NCBI GenBank assembly: GCA_001708385.1
Contig: CP012388.1
Location: 868,001 to 932,000 of the forward strand
Reading direction: 5' to 3'
Source of the DNA: Flavobacterium psychrophilum
GTDB taxonomy: Bacteria; Bacteroidota; Bacteroidia; Flavobacteriales; Flavobacteriaceae
DNA: 64,000 nucleotides
Numbering within the stretch: position 1 is the stretch's first letter; the number at the start of each line of letters is the position of its first letter. The translations under genes and the position numbers were made by a program. Of this stretch, positions 20,381 through 29,188 are shown in pieces. The notes below the pieces were generated by a model. The model was given only the letters and a program-made list of their open reading frames with translations. It was not told the origin of the DNA and did not search any database.

Positions 20381-21748
20381 ATGCTGGACAAAGTAATTGT
20401 AGGAAGTGAAGAATGGTGCGCATTTCCACACCTTGGAATACCTACCATAAAGGCACGTGTAGATTCAGGAGCTAAAACATCTGCGCTTCACGCCATTAAC
20501 ATCTCCCCTTTTCAGAAAGACGGAGATAACTGGGTTAAATTTGACATCAACCCAATACAAAACAATTCTAAAACAATTATACATTGCCAGGCTCCGTTGG
20601 TGGATAAACGCGTGGTAAAAAGTTCCAGCGGATTCCGTGAACAGCGATATGTTATAAAAACCGAGATTCGCGTAGGCGATGCCAACTGGGATGTAGAGCT
20701 TACCCTAACTAATCGTGACTCTATGGGTTTCCGTATGCTACTGGGACGCGAAGCCATGAGCGGGCGTTTATTGGTAGACCCTGAACAAAAATACCTTTTG
20801 GGTCAGCCTACGAGAGAAAAACTTAAAGAACTATATGACAACAACGAAGAGCAGAAAAAAGGTCTTCGTATAGGTGTATTAGCCAGTAATCCTGAGCTTT
20901 ACAGCAACAGGCGTATTATGGAAGCGGGTGAAATGAGAGGGCACGAAATGCACTTTTTAAACCTTAAATACTGCTACATGAAACTGGATGCCCATACACC
21001 TGAAATTCATTACCGTGGCGGAAGGATACTTAACGATTTTGACGCTGTTATTCCACGTATACGCCCCAGCATGACTTTCTACGGATGTGCATTAACACGT
21101 CATTTTGAAGCACTTAAAGTTTTTAGTTTAAATTCGTCTTCTGCGATAACACAATCAAGGGATAAACTGTACTCACTACAGTTGTTACTTAATAGCGGCG
21201 TAGATATACCAACTACAGGTTTTGCAAGTTCTCCATTAGACACGAACGATCTTATACAAATGGTTGGTGGCCCTCCACTAATTGTAAAGCTTCTTGAGGG
21301 AACTCAGGGTAAGGGTGTTGTACTTGCCGAAACCAAAAAAGCTGCCGAGAGTGTTATCAATGCCTTTAAAAGCCTTAATGCCAATATACTTGTTCAGGAA
21401 TTTATTAAAGAAGCCAATGGTAAAGACCTTCGTCTTTTTGTAATTGACGGAAAAGTAGTTGCTACTATTCAGCGCGAGGCACTTCCCGGAGAGTTCAGGG
21501 CGAATATTCACCTTGGTGGAACAGCCTCTGTAATACGTGCTACACCCGAAGAAAAGCGTATCGCTATTAAAGCAGCAAAAGCCATGAACCTAAAGGTCGC
21601 AGGTGTAGATATTATCCGTTCGTCAAAAGGACCTCTATTACTGGAAGTAAACTCATCGCCCGGACTAGAGGGTATTGAAGGCGCAACCAATAAAGATATT
21701 GCCGGCGAAATGATACGCGCTATCGAAAAAAACTTTAAATTACTATAA
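20381..21748 (+). CDS. rimK: RimB-like protease fused to RimK-like glutamate ligase
   Basis: A 455-residue two-domain protein. Residues 1-140 form a RimB-type (ATP-dependent zinc protease, PF05618-like) retropepsin-fold domain with the catalytic-type motif [13 protein letters not shown] (Asp28-Ser29-Gly30) and a second lobe ending in [11 protein letters not shown]. From about residue 158 a RimK ATP-grasp ligase begins ([20 protein letters not shown]) with the ATP-grasp signatures [31 protein letters not shown] and [17 protein letters not shown]. RimK adds glutamates to ribosomal protein S6, and RimB is its proteolytic partner in pseudomonads. Having both in one chain is notable. The DUF1304 gene follows 10 bases downstream, probably in the same transcript. 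Confidence 0.9.
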   Translation: MLDKVIVGSEEWCAFPHLGIPTIKARVDSGAKTSALHAINISPFQKDGDNWVKFDINPIQNNSKTIIHCQAPLVDKRVVKSSSGFREQRYVIKTEIRVGDANWDVELTLTNRDSMGFRMLLGREAMSGRLLVDPEQKYLLGQPTREKLKELYDNNEEQKKGLRIGVLASNPELYSNRRIMEAGEMRGHEMHFLNLKYCYMKLDAHTPEIHYRGGRILNDFDAVIPRIRPSMTFYGCALTRHFEALKVFSLNSSSAITQSRDKLYSLQLLLNSGVDIPTTGFASSPLDTNDLIQMVGGPPLIVKLLEGTQGKGVVLAETKKAAESVINAFKSLNANILVQEFIKEANGKDLRLFVIDGKVVATIQREALPGEFRANIHLGGTASVIRATPEEKRIAIKAAKAMNLKVAGVDIIRSSKGPLLLEVNSSPGLEGIEGATNKDIAGEMIRAIEKNFKLL

Positions 21749-21758
21749 ATCAAAACTT

Positions 21759-22121
21759 ATGCATCTTATCGCTAAAATAATTATTGCATTTGTGGCTCTG
21801 ATTCATATTTATATTTTATGGCTGGAAATGTTTGCCTGGATGACAAAAGCACGAAAAGTGTTTAGAACCATACCGGCAGAAATGTTTGCACCAACAAAAA
21901 CAATGGCGGCAAACCAGGGATTATATAATGGATTCCTGGCTGCCGGACTTGTATGGTCATTAGTGATAACGGATGCGGTATGGAGTGTTAATGTAGCTAA
22001 TTTCTTTTTAGCGTGTGTGCTTGTTGCCGGTTTATACGGTGCTGCCACAGTACAGAAAAAGATATTTTTTGTACAAGGTATTCCAGCTATAATAGGGCTT
22101 TTGGCTGTTAACATACTTTAA
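21759..22121 (+). CDS. DUF1304 small integral membrane protein
   Basis: A 120-residue membrane protein with four hydrophobic stretches: residues 3-25 (LIAKIIIAFVALIHIYILWL), about 50-68, about 72-92 and about 97-120. The motif HIYILWLEMFAWMTKARKVF and the MAANQGLYNGFLAAGL segment are the conserved signature of the DUF1304 family, whose role is unknown. It starts 10 bases after the RimB-RimK gene and is likely cotranscribed with it. It is of normal family length. Confidence 0.85.
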   Translation: MHLIAKIIIAFVALIHIYILWLEMFAWMTKARKVFRTIPAEMFAPTKTMAANQGLYNGFLAAGLVWSLVITDAVWSVNVANFFLACVLVAGLYGAATVQKKIFFVQGIPAIIGLLAVNIL

Positions 22122-22217
22122 CCAAAAAAAGCATGTAGTACTGGCGTATTATTATTATTTTTATCCTTGGTTAACTTCTTTATATTGTAAGATCATTCTT
22201 CAAAATAAGAGATTATC

Positions 22218-22245
22218 TAAGTTTGCTTTTACTTCTGTAAAAGCA
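22218..22245 (+). promoter_or_regulatory. TAAGTTTG promoter element and overlapping hairpin before the 22269 gene
   Basis: TAAGTTTG (22218-22225) matches the -7 consensus. It is overlapped at its end by a perfect 9-bp hairpin, TGCTTTTAC / GTAAAAGCA (22224-22232 and 22237-22245), with loop TTCT. The hairpin is seen directly; any operator role is inference. Confidence 0.4.
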
Positions 22246-22268
22246 GTTTATAAGTCAAAATAAAATAT

Positions 22269-22673
22269 ATGAAAGCCTCTATAAAATTATCCGCCGTAAT
22301 GCTATTACTATCTGTAATGGGTTATAGCCAGTCTAGCTGTGAAAAATTCAAGAATGGAACATTTAAATTCACAGATCCTGCAACCAAAAAAGTATGCATT
22401 ATTACCCGTGATGGCGATAAGCAGACTGAAAGAATGGAGGAAAGCGAAGAGACGTATGATTTCGACCTTGTATGGTTAGACGATTGTACATATACCGTGT
22501 CACCCACTGCCACGACAGCCGCACGTAACCAGGAGGTTTTAAAATCCGGTTTAATGACGGTTAAAATCATTAAAACAAAAGACAGCTCATATACTCAAAG
22601 GATTACAGTTGCCAACAACAGAAAATTCAGGAGGCTTGATGAAGTTTTTGTAGTGCCGGATAAGAAGGATTAA
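22269..22673 (+). CDS. Hypothetical small secreted protein
   Basis: A 134-residue protein I do not recognise. It has a signal peptide (KASIKLSAVMLLLSVMGYSQ) and a mature part of about 110 residues with three cysteines, two of them near SSCEKFKNG and DDCTYTV. The pattern CEKFKNGTFKF near the N terminus and DLVWLDDCTYTV in the middle recurs in small periplasmic proteins of flavobacteria, but I cannot name a function. A promoter-like element and a hairpin lie upstream; a broken lipoprotein gene follows immediately. Confidence 0.7.
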   Translation: MKASIKLSAVMLLLSVMGYSQSSCEKFKNGTFKFTDPATKKVCIITRDGDKQTERMEESEETYDFDLVWLDDCTYTVSPTATTAARNQEVLKSGLMTVKIIKTKDSSYTQRITVANNRKFRRLDEVFVVPDKKD

Positions 22674-22843
22674 CAAAGCCGTTATTACTATTTTTGCTGC
22701 TTGCTACATTAATTGGGTGTGCTACTTAAAAACTTCCCACTACAATTTATTCGCAATATAGCGCACCACGTGATGTAGTCTTTAGGAACGACTCTATAGT
22801 GATTACGCTTCACAATATTTTGAAATTGCCTAATCGAGTTTGA
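22664..22843 (+). pseudogene. Remnant of a small lipoprotein gene
   Basis: Directly after the 22673 stop, one reading frame encodes KPLLLFLLLATLIGCAT, an obvious signal peptide with lipobox LIGC (Cys codon at 22718-22720), followed by an in-frame TAA at 22727-22729. Past that stop the same frame continues as KLPTTIYSQY and SAPRDVVFRNDSIVITLHN to a TGA at 22841-22843. There is no usable start codon: the frame is closed upstream by a TAA around 22658-22660. I read this as a decayed lipoprotein gene with a lost start and one nonsense change. It could also be chance coding-like sequence, but the lipobox and the shared frame make that less likely. Confidence 0.5.
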
Positions 22844-22903
22844 TTTTAAGGTGGTTATTAGAGTAAAAATTTAAAGAAGGCATTGTGGTAAAACATAAGT
22901 AAC

Positions 22904-23317
22904 ATGGCAAAAGAAAAACTTTCAGGATCAGAACAAGTTTCACAGTTTATTAGCGAGTCTCTTCATCCATTGAAAGAAGTGATGCAAGCCATACGCGAGA
23001 TTATTCTGGGCACGGATACCACAATTGCTGAGCATATAAAATGGAACGCTCCCGCCTTTTATTATAATTCCGAAATGGCAGCTTTTGACGCTAAAGAATA
23101 CAAAAGGGATCTTGTTGTGTATAACGTTCGCAAGAACGATTATATCCTTCTTATATTCCCAACAGGCAATGTAATTAGTGATGCATCCGGATTACTTGAA
23201 GGTAGTTATGAAGATGGACGGCGCATGGTTATTATTAAAAACTTAGAAGACCTCAGCGCTAAAAAAGAAAAATTACAATCAATTATAAAACAATGGATTG
23301 ATAAAGTAGAGAAATAG
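22904..23317 (+). CDS. DUF1801 (YdhG/YjbR-like) domain protein
   Basis: A 137-residue cytosolic protein with the DUF1801 fold. The signature is LKEVMQAIREIILGTDTTIAEHIKWNAPAFYYN in the N-terminal half, then a short beta-rich region and a C-terminal helix (LEDLSAKKEKLQSIIKQW). Members are small, widespread and of unknown biochemical role; some resemble iron chaperone frataxin-like folds. It stands alone, with a terminator between it and the convergent hutH. Confidence 0.82.
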   Translation: MAKEKLSGSEQVSQFISESLHPLKEVMQAIREIILGTDTTIAEHIKWNAPAFYYNSEMAAFDAKEYKRDLVVYNVRKNDYILLIFPTGNVISDASGLLEGSYEDGRRMVIIKNLEDLSAKKEKLQSIIKQWIDKVEK

Positions 23318-23335
23318 CCAAACAAACTATAAGCA

Positions 23336-23364
23336 AAAAGCTCCCACTTTCGTGAGAGCTTTTG
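23336..23364 (+). terminator. Bidirectional terminator between DUF1801 gene and hutH
   Basis: AGCTCCCAC (23339-23347) pairs with GTGAGAGCT (23352-23360) with one mismatch, flanked by an A-run on the left and T-run on the right. The two genes converge on it. Confidence 0.75.
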
Positions 23365-23368
23365 TTAT

Positions 23369-24877
23369 TTATTCAAATACCGTTTCATCTATCTGCAGAT
23401 TGTGCAAGAACGAGATCGTGTTTTCTATATCATAATGCAGTATCCTGTCTTCTGTTACCAATGGAACTTCTTCCCTGTATGATTTTACAAAAGTTTCAAG
23501 GAATTCACTTGATTTTAATGGCCTTCTGAACTCAATTGCCTGAGACGCATTCATAAGCTCAATAGCTAAAATACGTTCAAGGTTTTCAACTATCCTAAGC
23601 GCCTTTGTAGCTCCGTTAGCACCCATACTTACGTGGTCTTCCTGTCCGTTAGATGACACGATACTGTCAACGCTGGACGGCGTAGCCAATTGTTTGTTCT
23701 GGCTTACAATACTAGCAGCAGTGTATTGCGGAATCATAAAACCTGAATTAAGTCCGGGGTTGCTCACAAGGAATGGTGGTAAACCACGTAGCCCTGATAT
23801 AAGCTGGTAAGTTCTTCTTTCAGAGATACTGCCAAGCTCGGCAAGGGCTATCCCTAAAAAGTCAAGCGTAAGCGCTAAAGGCTGTCCGTGGAAGTTACCG
23901 CCCGAAATGATCTGGTCACTTTCAATAAATATATTAGGGTTATCTGTAACCGAGTTGATCTCAGTACGGAAAACCTTCTTAACGTAATCAATAGTATCTT
24001 TAGTTGCGCCATGCACCTGTGGTATACAACGGAAAGAATACGGGTCCTGAACATGTTGCTTTGCCTGTACAATGATCTCGCTGTCTTCAAGCAATTCGTT
24101 AAAACGTCTTGCTGTTACAATTTGTCCTTTATGCGGTCGAACCATATGTATAAGCTCGTTAAACGGCTCTATACGTCCATCAAAACCTTCTAATGAGACC
24201 GCTGCGATAACATCTGCCAGATATGATAGCTTAACCGATTTAAGAAGCACATATACTCCATAAGCACTCATAAACTGGGTACCATTAAGCAATGCAAGAC
24301 CTTCTTTCGATTTTAAAACAATAGGCTTCCATCCCATTTTATCAAGCACTTTGGCAGCAGGCTGGCGGAAACCATCCATATAAACTTCTCCTTCTCCTAA
24401 TAAAGGAAGTGATAGGTGTGCCAGCGGCGCAAGGTCTCCCGATGCTCCAAGCGATCCCTGGTTATAAATTACAGGAAGTATATCGTTATTATAAAATTCT
24501 ATAAGTCGTTCAACCGTCTCAAGCTGAACACCTGAATGTCCGTAGCTTAATGATTGAATTTTAAGTAACAGCATTATCTCAACGATAGCTTCAGGTACTT
24601 CTTCACCTGTACCGCATGCATGCGATTTTACAAGGTTTTCCTGTAGCTGTGATAGGTTTTCATTAGATATCTTTACATTATATAGTGACCCGAAACCGGT
24701 ATTTATACCGTAAATAGGATCACTGTGCGATTTCATTTTCTCATCAAGGTATGTACGGCACTTTTCGATATTGGCCCTTGCCTCTTCAGAAAGCGCAAGC
24801 TTTTTATCCTGAGAAATGATATCGTTCACAATTTCAAGTGATAATAGCTCGCTGCTTATATAATGTATTGTTTCCAT
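23369..24877 (-). CDS. hutH: Histidine ammonia-lyase
   Basis: A 502-residue aromatic amino acid lyase that converts L-histidine to urocanate and ammonia. The internal Ala-Ser-Gly triad that forms the MIO cofactor is at residues 145-147 (GSLGASGDLAPLAHLSLPLL region). YGINTGFG and the specificity dipeptide Ser85-His86 in KSHACGTG point to histidine rather than tyrosine or phenylalanine. The start is the ATG at 24877; a TTG at 24901 only adds eight residues. nnr lies 68 bases upstream on the same strand, so they may be cotranscribed. No hutU, hutI or hutG is present in the window. Confidence 0.93.
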   Translation of the reverse strand: METIHYISSELLSLEIVNDIISQDKKLALSEEARANIEKCRTYLDEKMKSHSDPIYGINTGFGSLYNVKISNENLSQLQENLVKSHACGTGEEVPEAIVEIMLLLKIQSLSYGHSGVQLETVERLIEFYNNDILPVIYNQGSLGASGDLAPLAHLSLPLLGEGEVYMDGFRQPAAKVLDKMGWKPIVLKSKEGLALLNGTQFMSAYGVYVLLKSVKLSYLADVIAAVSLEGFDGRIEPFNELIHMVRPHKGQIVTARRFNELLEDSEIIVQAKQHVQDPYSFRCIPQVHGATKDTIDYVKKVFRTEINSVTDNPNIFIESDQIISGGNFHGQPLALTLDFLGIALAELGSISERRTYQLISGLRGLPPFLVSNPGLNSGFMIPQYTAASIVSQNKQLATPSSVDSIVSSNGQEDHVSMGANGATKALRIVENLERILAIELMNASQAIEFRRPLKSSEFLETFVKSYREEVPLVTEDRILHYDIENTISFLHNLQIDETVFE

Positions 24878-24945
24878 GGTATGGTTTATTTGAAAGTCCA
24901 AAATTCACTAAACCATAATTAAAAAACAACATTTTTGATAACTTT

Positions 24946-26445
24946 TCATTTTTGATGCATTTCAGCTTCAATTTTAAGGTAGGCTTTTCCGAGGTATTTT
25001 ATGATATCTGATGCCGTGAACGACTGCATTGACGTTTCTTTTGCACCAATATCTGCCGAAAGTCCATGCAGGTATACTCCAAAAATTGCAGCATCTACAG
25101 GATTGTAGGACTGGGCAAGCAATCCGATTATAATTCCTGTAAGCACATCGCCCGTTCCTCCGGTTGCAAGTCCGGCATTACCTGTTGAATTTATATGCAC
25201 CTGATCATTGTAAACCACCATAGTGTTAGAATCTTTAGCTACAACTACCAGTTTATATTCTGTTGAAAAGGATTTCAGTTTTTCAATTTTTTCAAAATCG
25301 TCTTCCCAGCCTCCCATAAGGCGTTCCAGTTCTTTTGGATGGGGAGTAAGAATTGTATTCTCCGGCAAAAGCTTTAACCATTCTTTATTATATGATAGTA
25401 TATTCAAAGCGTCGGCATCAATTACTAAAGGGTCGGAAAGCCTTTTTAAAAATTCGCCAAAGGCTTTTTGGGTTTCAGGCTCCTGCCCTATCCCCATACC
25501 TATTCCTATTGCTTTTGGCTTTAAGTCGAAACTAATATTAGTAATATGCTTTTCACCATCGGTAAGCACCATCGCTTCAGGAAATACCGACTGAACAACA
25601 TCGTACCCACATTCCGGGATATAAGCTGTAACCAATCCGCATCCACTTTTAAGTGCTGCTTTGGCCGAAAGGCATACTGCACCTATTTTTCCATAGCTGC
25701 CACCTATAACAAGCGCATGCCCCTGGGTTCCTTTGTGCGCGTGGGGATGTAGTGGTTTATAGCGGTTATAAATATCAAATCTATCCGTGAAGAGGTAACT
25801 ACTTTGGGTTGCATCGATATATTCTTTATCAAGTCCGATATCTAACACAACGATATCTTTGGTGAAATTGCAGTTTGAAGCAAGGTAAAATGCGAGTTTG
25901 GGACACTGAAACGTAAGCACAATATGTGAATTCACCGCAAAATCGGTTTTCCTATCAAGAAATAGTCCCGATGGTACATCTATAGATACCACACAGGCTT
26001 TCATCCCATTAATTCTGGTTATAACCTGTTTTACCTCATCAGGAAGTTTCCGGGAAAGCCCTATGCCAAATAATGCATCAACAACTACCAGCTTGTGTTT
26101 TTTAAAATTATAATGCTCGCCGGTGTTATATTTAAAATCGGCTTGATTTACTTTTTCAAGATTCGCATTAAAGTCAACTGTTGGCTTCCCTGCCTCATTA
26201 ATAATTTCCAGGATTACGAGATAGCCATCTTCGCGTAGCTGACGCGCAATTACCAGTCCGTCGCCACCGTTATTACCCTGTCCGCAAAAAACATGAAATA
26301 CCGTTTCCTTATCCGGAAATTTTCGCTTAAGCCATAAAAATACTTCATTCGCTGCACGATCCATCAGTTCGGCAGAAGTAATAGCCTGCCTTAAAATTGT
26401 AGTTTCGTCAGCCTGTCTTATTTGTTGTGCGTCAAAAATTTTCAT
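24946..26445 (-). CDS. nnr: Bifunctional NAD(P)H-hydrate epimerase / dehydratase
   Basis: A 499-residue metabolite-repair enzyme. The N-terminal YjeF_N domain (about 1-210) is the epimerase, with [19 protein letters not shown] and [11 protein letters not shown] as its nucleotide-binding loops. The C-terminal ribokinase-like domain (about 225-495) is the ADP/ATP-dependent (S)-NAD(P)HX dehydratase, with [34 protein letters not shown] and the anion-hole [15 protein letters not shown]. Together they repair hydrated NAD(P)H. It starts at an ATG at 26445 and is divergent from the thr leader; hutH follows on the same strand. Confidence 0.95.
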   Translation of the reverse strand: MKIFDAQQIRQADETTILRQAITSAELMDRAANEVFLWLKRKFPDKETVFHVFCGQGNNGGDGLVIARQLREDGYLVILEIINEAGKPTVDFNANLEKVNQADFKYNTGEHYNFKKHKLVVVDALFGIGLSRKLPDEVKQVITRINGMKACVVSIDVPSGLFLDRKTDFAVNSHIVLTFQCPKLAFYLASNCNFTKDIVVLDIGLDKEYIDATQSSYLFTDRFDIYNRYKPLHPHAHKGTQGHALVIGGSYGKIGAVCLSAKAALKSGCGLVTAYIPECGYDVVQSVFPEAMVLTDGEKHITNISFDLKPKAIGIGMGIGQEPETQKAFGEFLKRLSDPLVIDADALNILSYNKEWLKLLPENTILTPHPKELERLMGGWEDDFEKIEKLKSFSTEYKLVVVAKDSNTMVVYNDQVHINSTGNAGLATGGTGDVLTGIIIGLLAQSYNPVDAAIFGVYLHGLSADIGAKETSMQSFTASDIIKYLGKAYLKIEAEMHQK

Positions 26446-26520
26446 AATGTAGTATTTTGTGTGCTTTTTTCAACATTTCGCAAAAAGCGTAATAACTGTC
26501 TTACAGCTACGTAAATTTAT

Positions 26521-26528
26521 TACATTTG
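26521..26528 (+). promoter_or_regulatory. thr operon -7 promoter element (TACATTTG)
   Basis: TACATTTG fits TAnnTTTG exactly. It ends only seven bases before the ATG of the threonine leader peptide, so the transcript would start one to four bases before that ATG. No clear -33 TTG is visible. The near absence of a 5' UTR is noted in the findings. Confidence 0.5.
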
Positions 26529-26535
26529 TAAGCAT

Positions 26536-26643
26536 ATGTTAGTAAACAGCAACAAATATTTAACTTCATTAAGCCCTGTATCTCTAGGGTTTGCTGCTGC
26601 CGTTACTACAACTACAACAACTACTACCCCGTTAGGGGTATAA
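26536..26643 (+). CDS. thrL: Threonine leader peptide of the thrABC operon (attenuator)
   Basis: A 35-codon open frame, too short for most gene finders, between a promoter-like element and thrA. Codons 24-31 are eight consecutive Thr codons (ACT ACA ACT ACA ACA ACT ACT ACC), preceded by AAAV and followed by PLGV and TAA. The end overlaps a perfect 6-bp hairpin, TACCCC (26625-26630) / GGGGTA (26635-26640). GGGGTATA (26635-26642) can instead pair with TATAGCCCC (26652-26660), so two mutually exclusive structures exist. That is the expected layout of a ribosome-mediated threonine attenuator as in enterobacterial thrL, although this peptide is unrelated in sequence. Which structure terminates is not settled: neither is followed by a clear T-run. 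Confidence 0.82.
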   Translation: MLVNSNKYLTSLSPVSLGFAAAVTTTTTTTTPLGV

Positions 26644-26660
26644 TCATTTCATATAGCCCC
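26625..26660 (+). promoter_or_regulatory. Mutually exclusive stems at the end of the thr leader
   Basis: GGGG at 26635-26638 can pair with CCCC at 26627-26630 (stem TACCCC/GGGGTA, loop GTTA) or with CCCC at 26657-26660 (with TATA/TATA extension and one bulged G). CCCCGTT is repeated at 26627-26633 and 26657-26663. Between here and thrA (26736) another short stem, CAGG/CCTG, lies at 26686-26698. Confidence 0.55.
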
Positions 26661-26735
26661 GTTCGTGGTCATTTAATTTAAATGGCAGGAACAACCTGTG
26701 TTATTTCCACATCCATTTCCCTGAAAACAATCTAT

Positions 26736-29186
26736 ATGAATATTATAAAGTTCGGCGGCACTTCTGTAGCCAATGCCCAAAACATAAGTAAATGCCTTAG
26801 CATCATCAACAATAAAAAAAAGTATGCTCCCATAGTTGTTGTATTGTCAGCGTTCGGCGGTATAACCGATATATTATTACTGGCAGCGCAATACGCATCA
26901 CAAAAAGACAATCAATATCAATCACTCCTGCAGCAAATTGAAGACCGGCATCTGGAAGTAGTTAAAAACCTTTTACCGGCAACGCATCAAAGTGCCGTAT
27001 TAAGCCATGTAAAGCGTGAACTTAACCTTCTTGAAACATTGTTAGACGGTTGTTTTCTTTTAGGGGAATTATCTGAAAGGACAAAAGACCTTATATTGTC
27101 GTTTGGAGAATTATTGTCGTCATACATTATATCAGAAGTTATTAAATCGCATGGCGAAAACTGCAGCCTCGCCGACAGCCGCGAGCTTATTAAAACCAAC
27201 AGTCATTTTGGTAAAGCTGTGGTTAACTTTGAGATCAGCAATTTGCTTATACAGCATTATTTTGATAAGAATAAATTTGATGTAACCGTAATACCGGGAT
27301 TCATAGCACAATCTGAAGATGGTCATACAACTACACTTGGCCGGGGCGGATCTGATTACACAGCTGCCATTCTCGCATCCGCACTTGACGTGCCTTCACT
27401 GGAAATATGGACCGACGTAAACGGTATTTACACTGCCAACCCTAAATTGGTAAAACAGGCAGAGCCTATCGAGCATATAACTTTTGAGGAAGCTATGGAA
27501 CTATCGCATTTTGGTGCAAAGGTATTATACCCTCCTACCATACAACCAATACTTACCAAAGATATTACCCTTCATATTAAAAACACTTTTGAACCCAATG
27601 CACATGGTAGCATCATTAATAAAGATCCAAAGGTTAAAAGTTCAAACCCTATCCGTGGCATCAGCAATATAGATAATATAACGCTGATTACGCTTGAAGG
27701 ATCGGGTATGGTGGGTGTTGCAGGATTCTCTAAAAGATTGTTTGAAGTTACATCTAAAGAAAATATAAGCGTAATATTCATTACACAGGCGTCGTCAGAA
27801 CATTCTATCTGCCTTGGTATTGTTGACTCTGATGCTCAAAAAGCGAAAAAAACTATTGATGGCGAATTTGGTTTTGAGATCAGGCAGCAGAAAATAAAAC
27901 CTGCCATACTTGAAGACGGATTATCTATTATTGCCGTTGTAGGCGAGAACATGAAAAACCACCAGGGACTTAGCGGTAAGATGTTCAGCACACTAGGACG
28001 AAATAACATAAACATAAGAGCTATTGCGCAGGGTGCATCAGAAAGGAATATCTCGGCAGTAATTGATCATAAAGATGTAAAGAAAGCGCTTAACACGCTC
28101 CACGAAACCTTTTTTGAGGACAATACCGTTCAGCTTAACCTTTTTGTTATGGGCGTGGGTAACGTGGGCGATAAGTTTTTAGAGCAGATCGAATCTCAGA
28201 GAAACTACCTGAAAGACAACCTGAAGATGAACGTACGCGTTATTGGACTGGCAAATTCCCGTAAAATGCACTTTGATGAAGACGGGATAAACCTTGCCAA
28301 CCGTAAGGATCTTTTGGCTGCCGGAGAACCAGCAAATGCTAAGGCGTTTATCGACAGCATTAAAAAGCTCAACCTGCGTAACAGTATATTCGTTGATAAT
28401 ACAGCCAGTGATGAGGTAGCGTTAACCTATACCGAATACCTGTCTGAGAATATTGCTGTAGTTACCTGTAATAAAGTAGCCTGCTCATCGGGTTATAAAA
28501 GTTACAAAAAATTAAAAGACCTTTCCCGCCAATATAATGCTCCGTTTTTATTTGAAACCAATGTTGGAGCCGGGCTGCCTATAATAGATACATTGAAGAA
28601 TCTGGTAGCGTCTGGAGATAGGATACATAAAATTCAGGCGGTGCTTAGCGGAAGCCTTAATTTTATTTTTAATAACTTTAATGAGGATACTTCTTTTTAT
28701 GATATTGTAAAACAAGCGCAAACAGAGGGTTACACCGAGCCCGACCCAAAAATTGACCTTAGCGGTATTGATGTGAAACGAAAACTGGTTATCCTTATCC
28801 GCGAAAGCGGCTATGAAATGGAAATTGACGATATAGAAAACAGGTCATTTCTGCCTCAGGAGTGCCTCGATACCGATAATGTTGATGATTTTTTTGAATC
28901 GCTTAAGGTAAATGCAGGTCATTTTAATGATTTATATAAAAAAGCATCGGCGGAAGGGTCACGTTTAAAATTCGTCGCCTCATTTGAAAATGGCAAAGCC
29001 AATGTCGGCCTGCAATTTATCCCTAAAGAGCATCCGTTTTACAATCTTGAAGGCAAAGACAATATTGTTTTATTTTATACCGATCGGTATATAGATCAGC
29101 CATTGTTGATAAAAGGTGCGGGTGCGGGTGCAGCAGTAACAGCATCGGGCATTTTTGCCGATGTAATACGAATAGGAAACAAATAA
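26736..29186 (+). CDS. thrA: Bifunctional aspartokinase / homoserine dehydrogenase
   Basis: An 816-residue fusion catalysing the first and third steps of threonine and methionine synthesis from aspartate. The aspartokinase domain opens with MNIIKFGGTSVAN and has TLGRGGSDYTAAILA; ACT regulatory repeats follow at about 310-455 (the second around IIAVVGENMKNHQGLSGKMF). The homoserine dehydrogenase part starts near 460 with FVMGVGNVGDKFLEQI and includes VTCNKVACSSGY and FETNVGAGLPIIDTL. I use the ATG at 26736 because family members begin just before KFGGTS; an in-frame ATG at 26682 lies in the leader region. thrB begins two bases after the stop. Confidence 0.96.
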   Translation: MNIIKFGGTSVANAQNISKCLSIINNKKKYAPIVVVLSAFGGITDILLLAAQYASQKDNQYQSLLQQIEDRHLEVVKNLLPATHQSAVLSHVKRELNLLETLLDGCFLLGELSERTKDLILSFGELLSSYIISEVIKSHGENCSLADSRELIKTNSHFGKAVVNFEISNLLIQHYFDKNKFDVTVIPGFIAQSEDGHTTTLGRGGSDYTAAILASALDVPSLEIWTDVNGIYTANPKLVKQAEPIEHITFEEAMELSHFGAKVLYPPTIQPILTKDITLHIKNTFEPNAHGSIINKDPKVKSSNPIRGISNIDNITLITLEGSGMVGVAGFSKRLFEVTSKENISVIFITQASSEHSICLGIVDSDAQKAKKTIDGEFGFEIRQQKIKPAILEDGLSIIAVVGENMKNHQGLSGKMFSTLGRNNINIRAIAQGASERNISAVIDHKDVKKALNTLHETFFEDNTVQLNLFVMGVGNVGDKFLEQIESQRNYLKDNLKMNVRVIGLANSRKMHFDEDGINLANRKDLLAAGEPANAKAFIDSIKKLNLRNSIFVDNTASDEVALTYTEYLSENIAVVTCNKVACSSGYKSYKKLKDLSRQYNAPFLFETNVGAGLPIIDTLKNLVASGDRIHKIQAVLSGSLNFIFNNFNEDTSFYDIVKQAQTEGYTEPDPKIDLSGIDVKRKLVILIRESGYEMEIDDIENRSFLPQECLDTDNVDDFFESLKVNAGHFNDLYKKASAEGSRLKFVASFENGKANVGLQFIPKEHPFYNLEGKDNIVLFYTDRYIDQPLLIKGAGAGAAVTASGIFADVIRIGNK

Positions 29187-29188
29187 CT

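Noticed and set aside
26605..26628. Thr codon run as a simple repeat (microsatellite)
   Set aside because: The codons are mixed ACT/ACA/ACC and sit in a short frame with start and stop directly before thrA, which fits an attenuator better.
26682..26735. ATG at 26682 as the thrA start
   Set aside because: It would add 18 residues before the family's standard start just ahead of KFGGTS; this stretch is part of the leader region.
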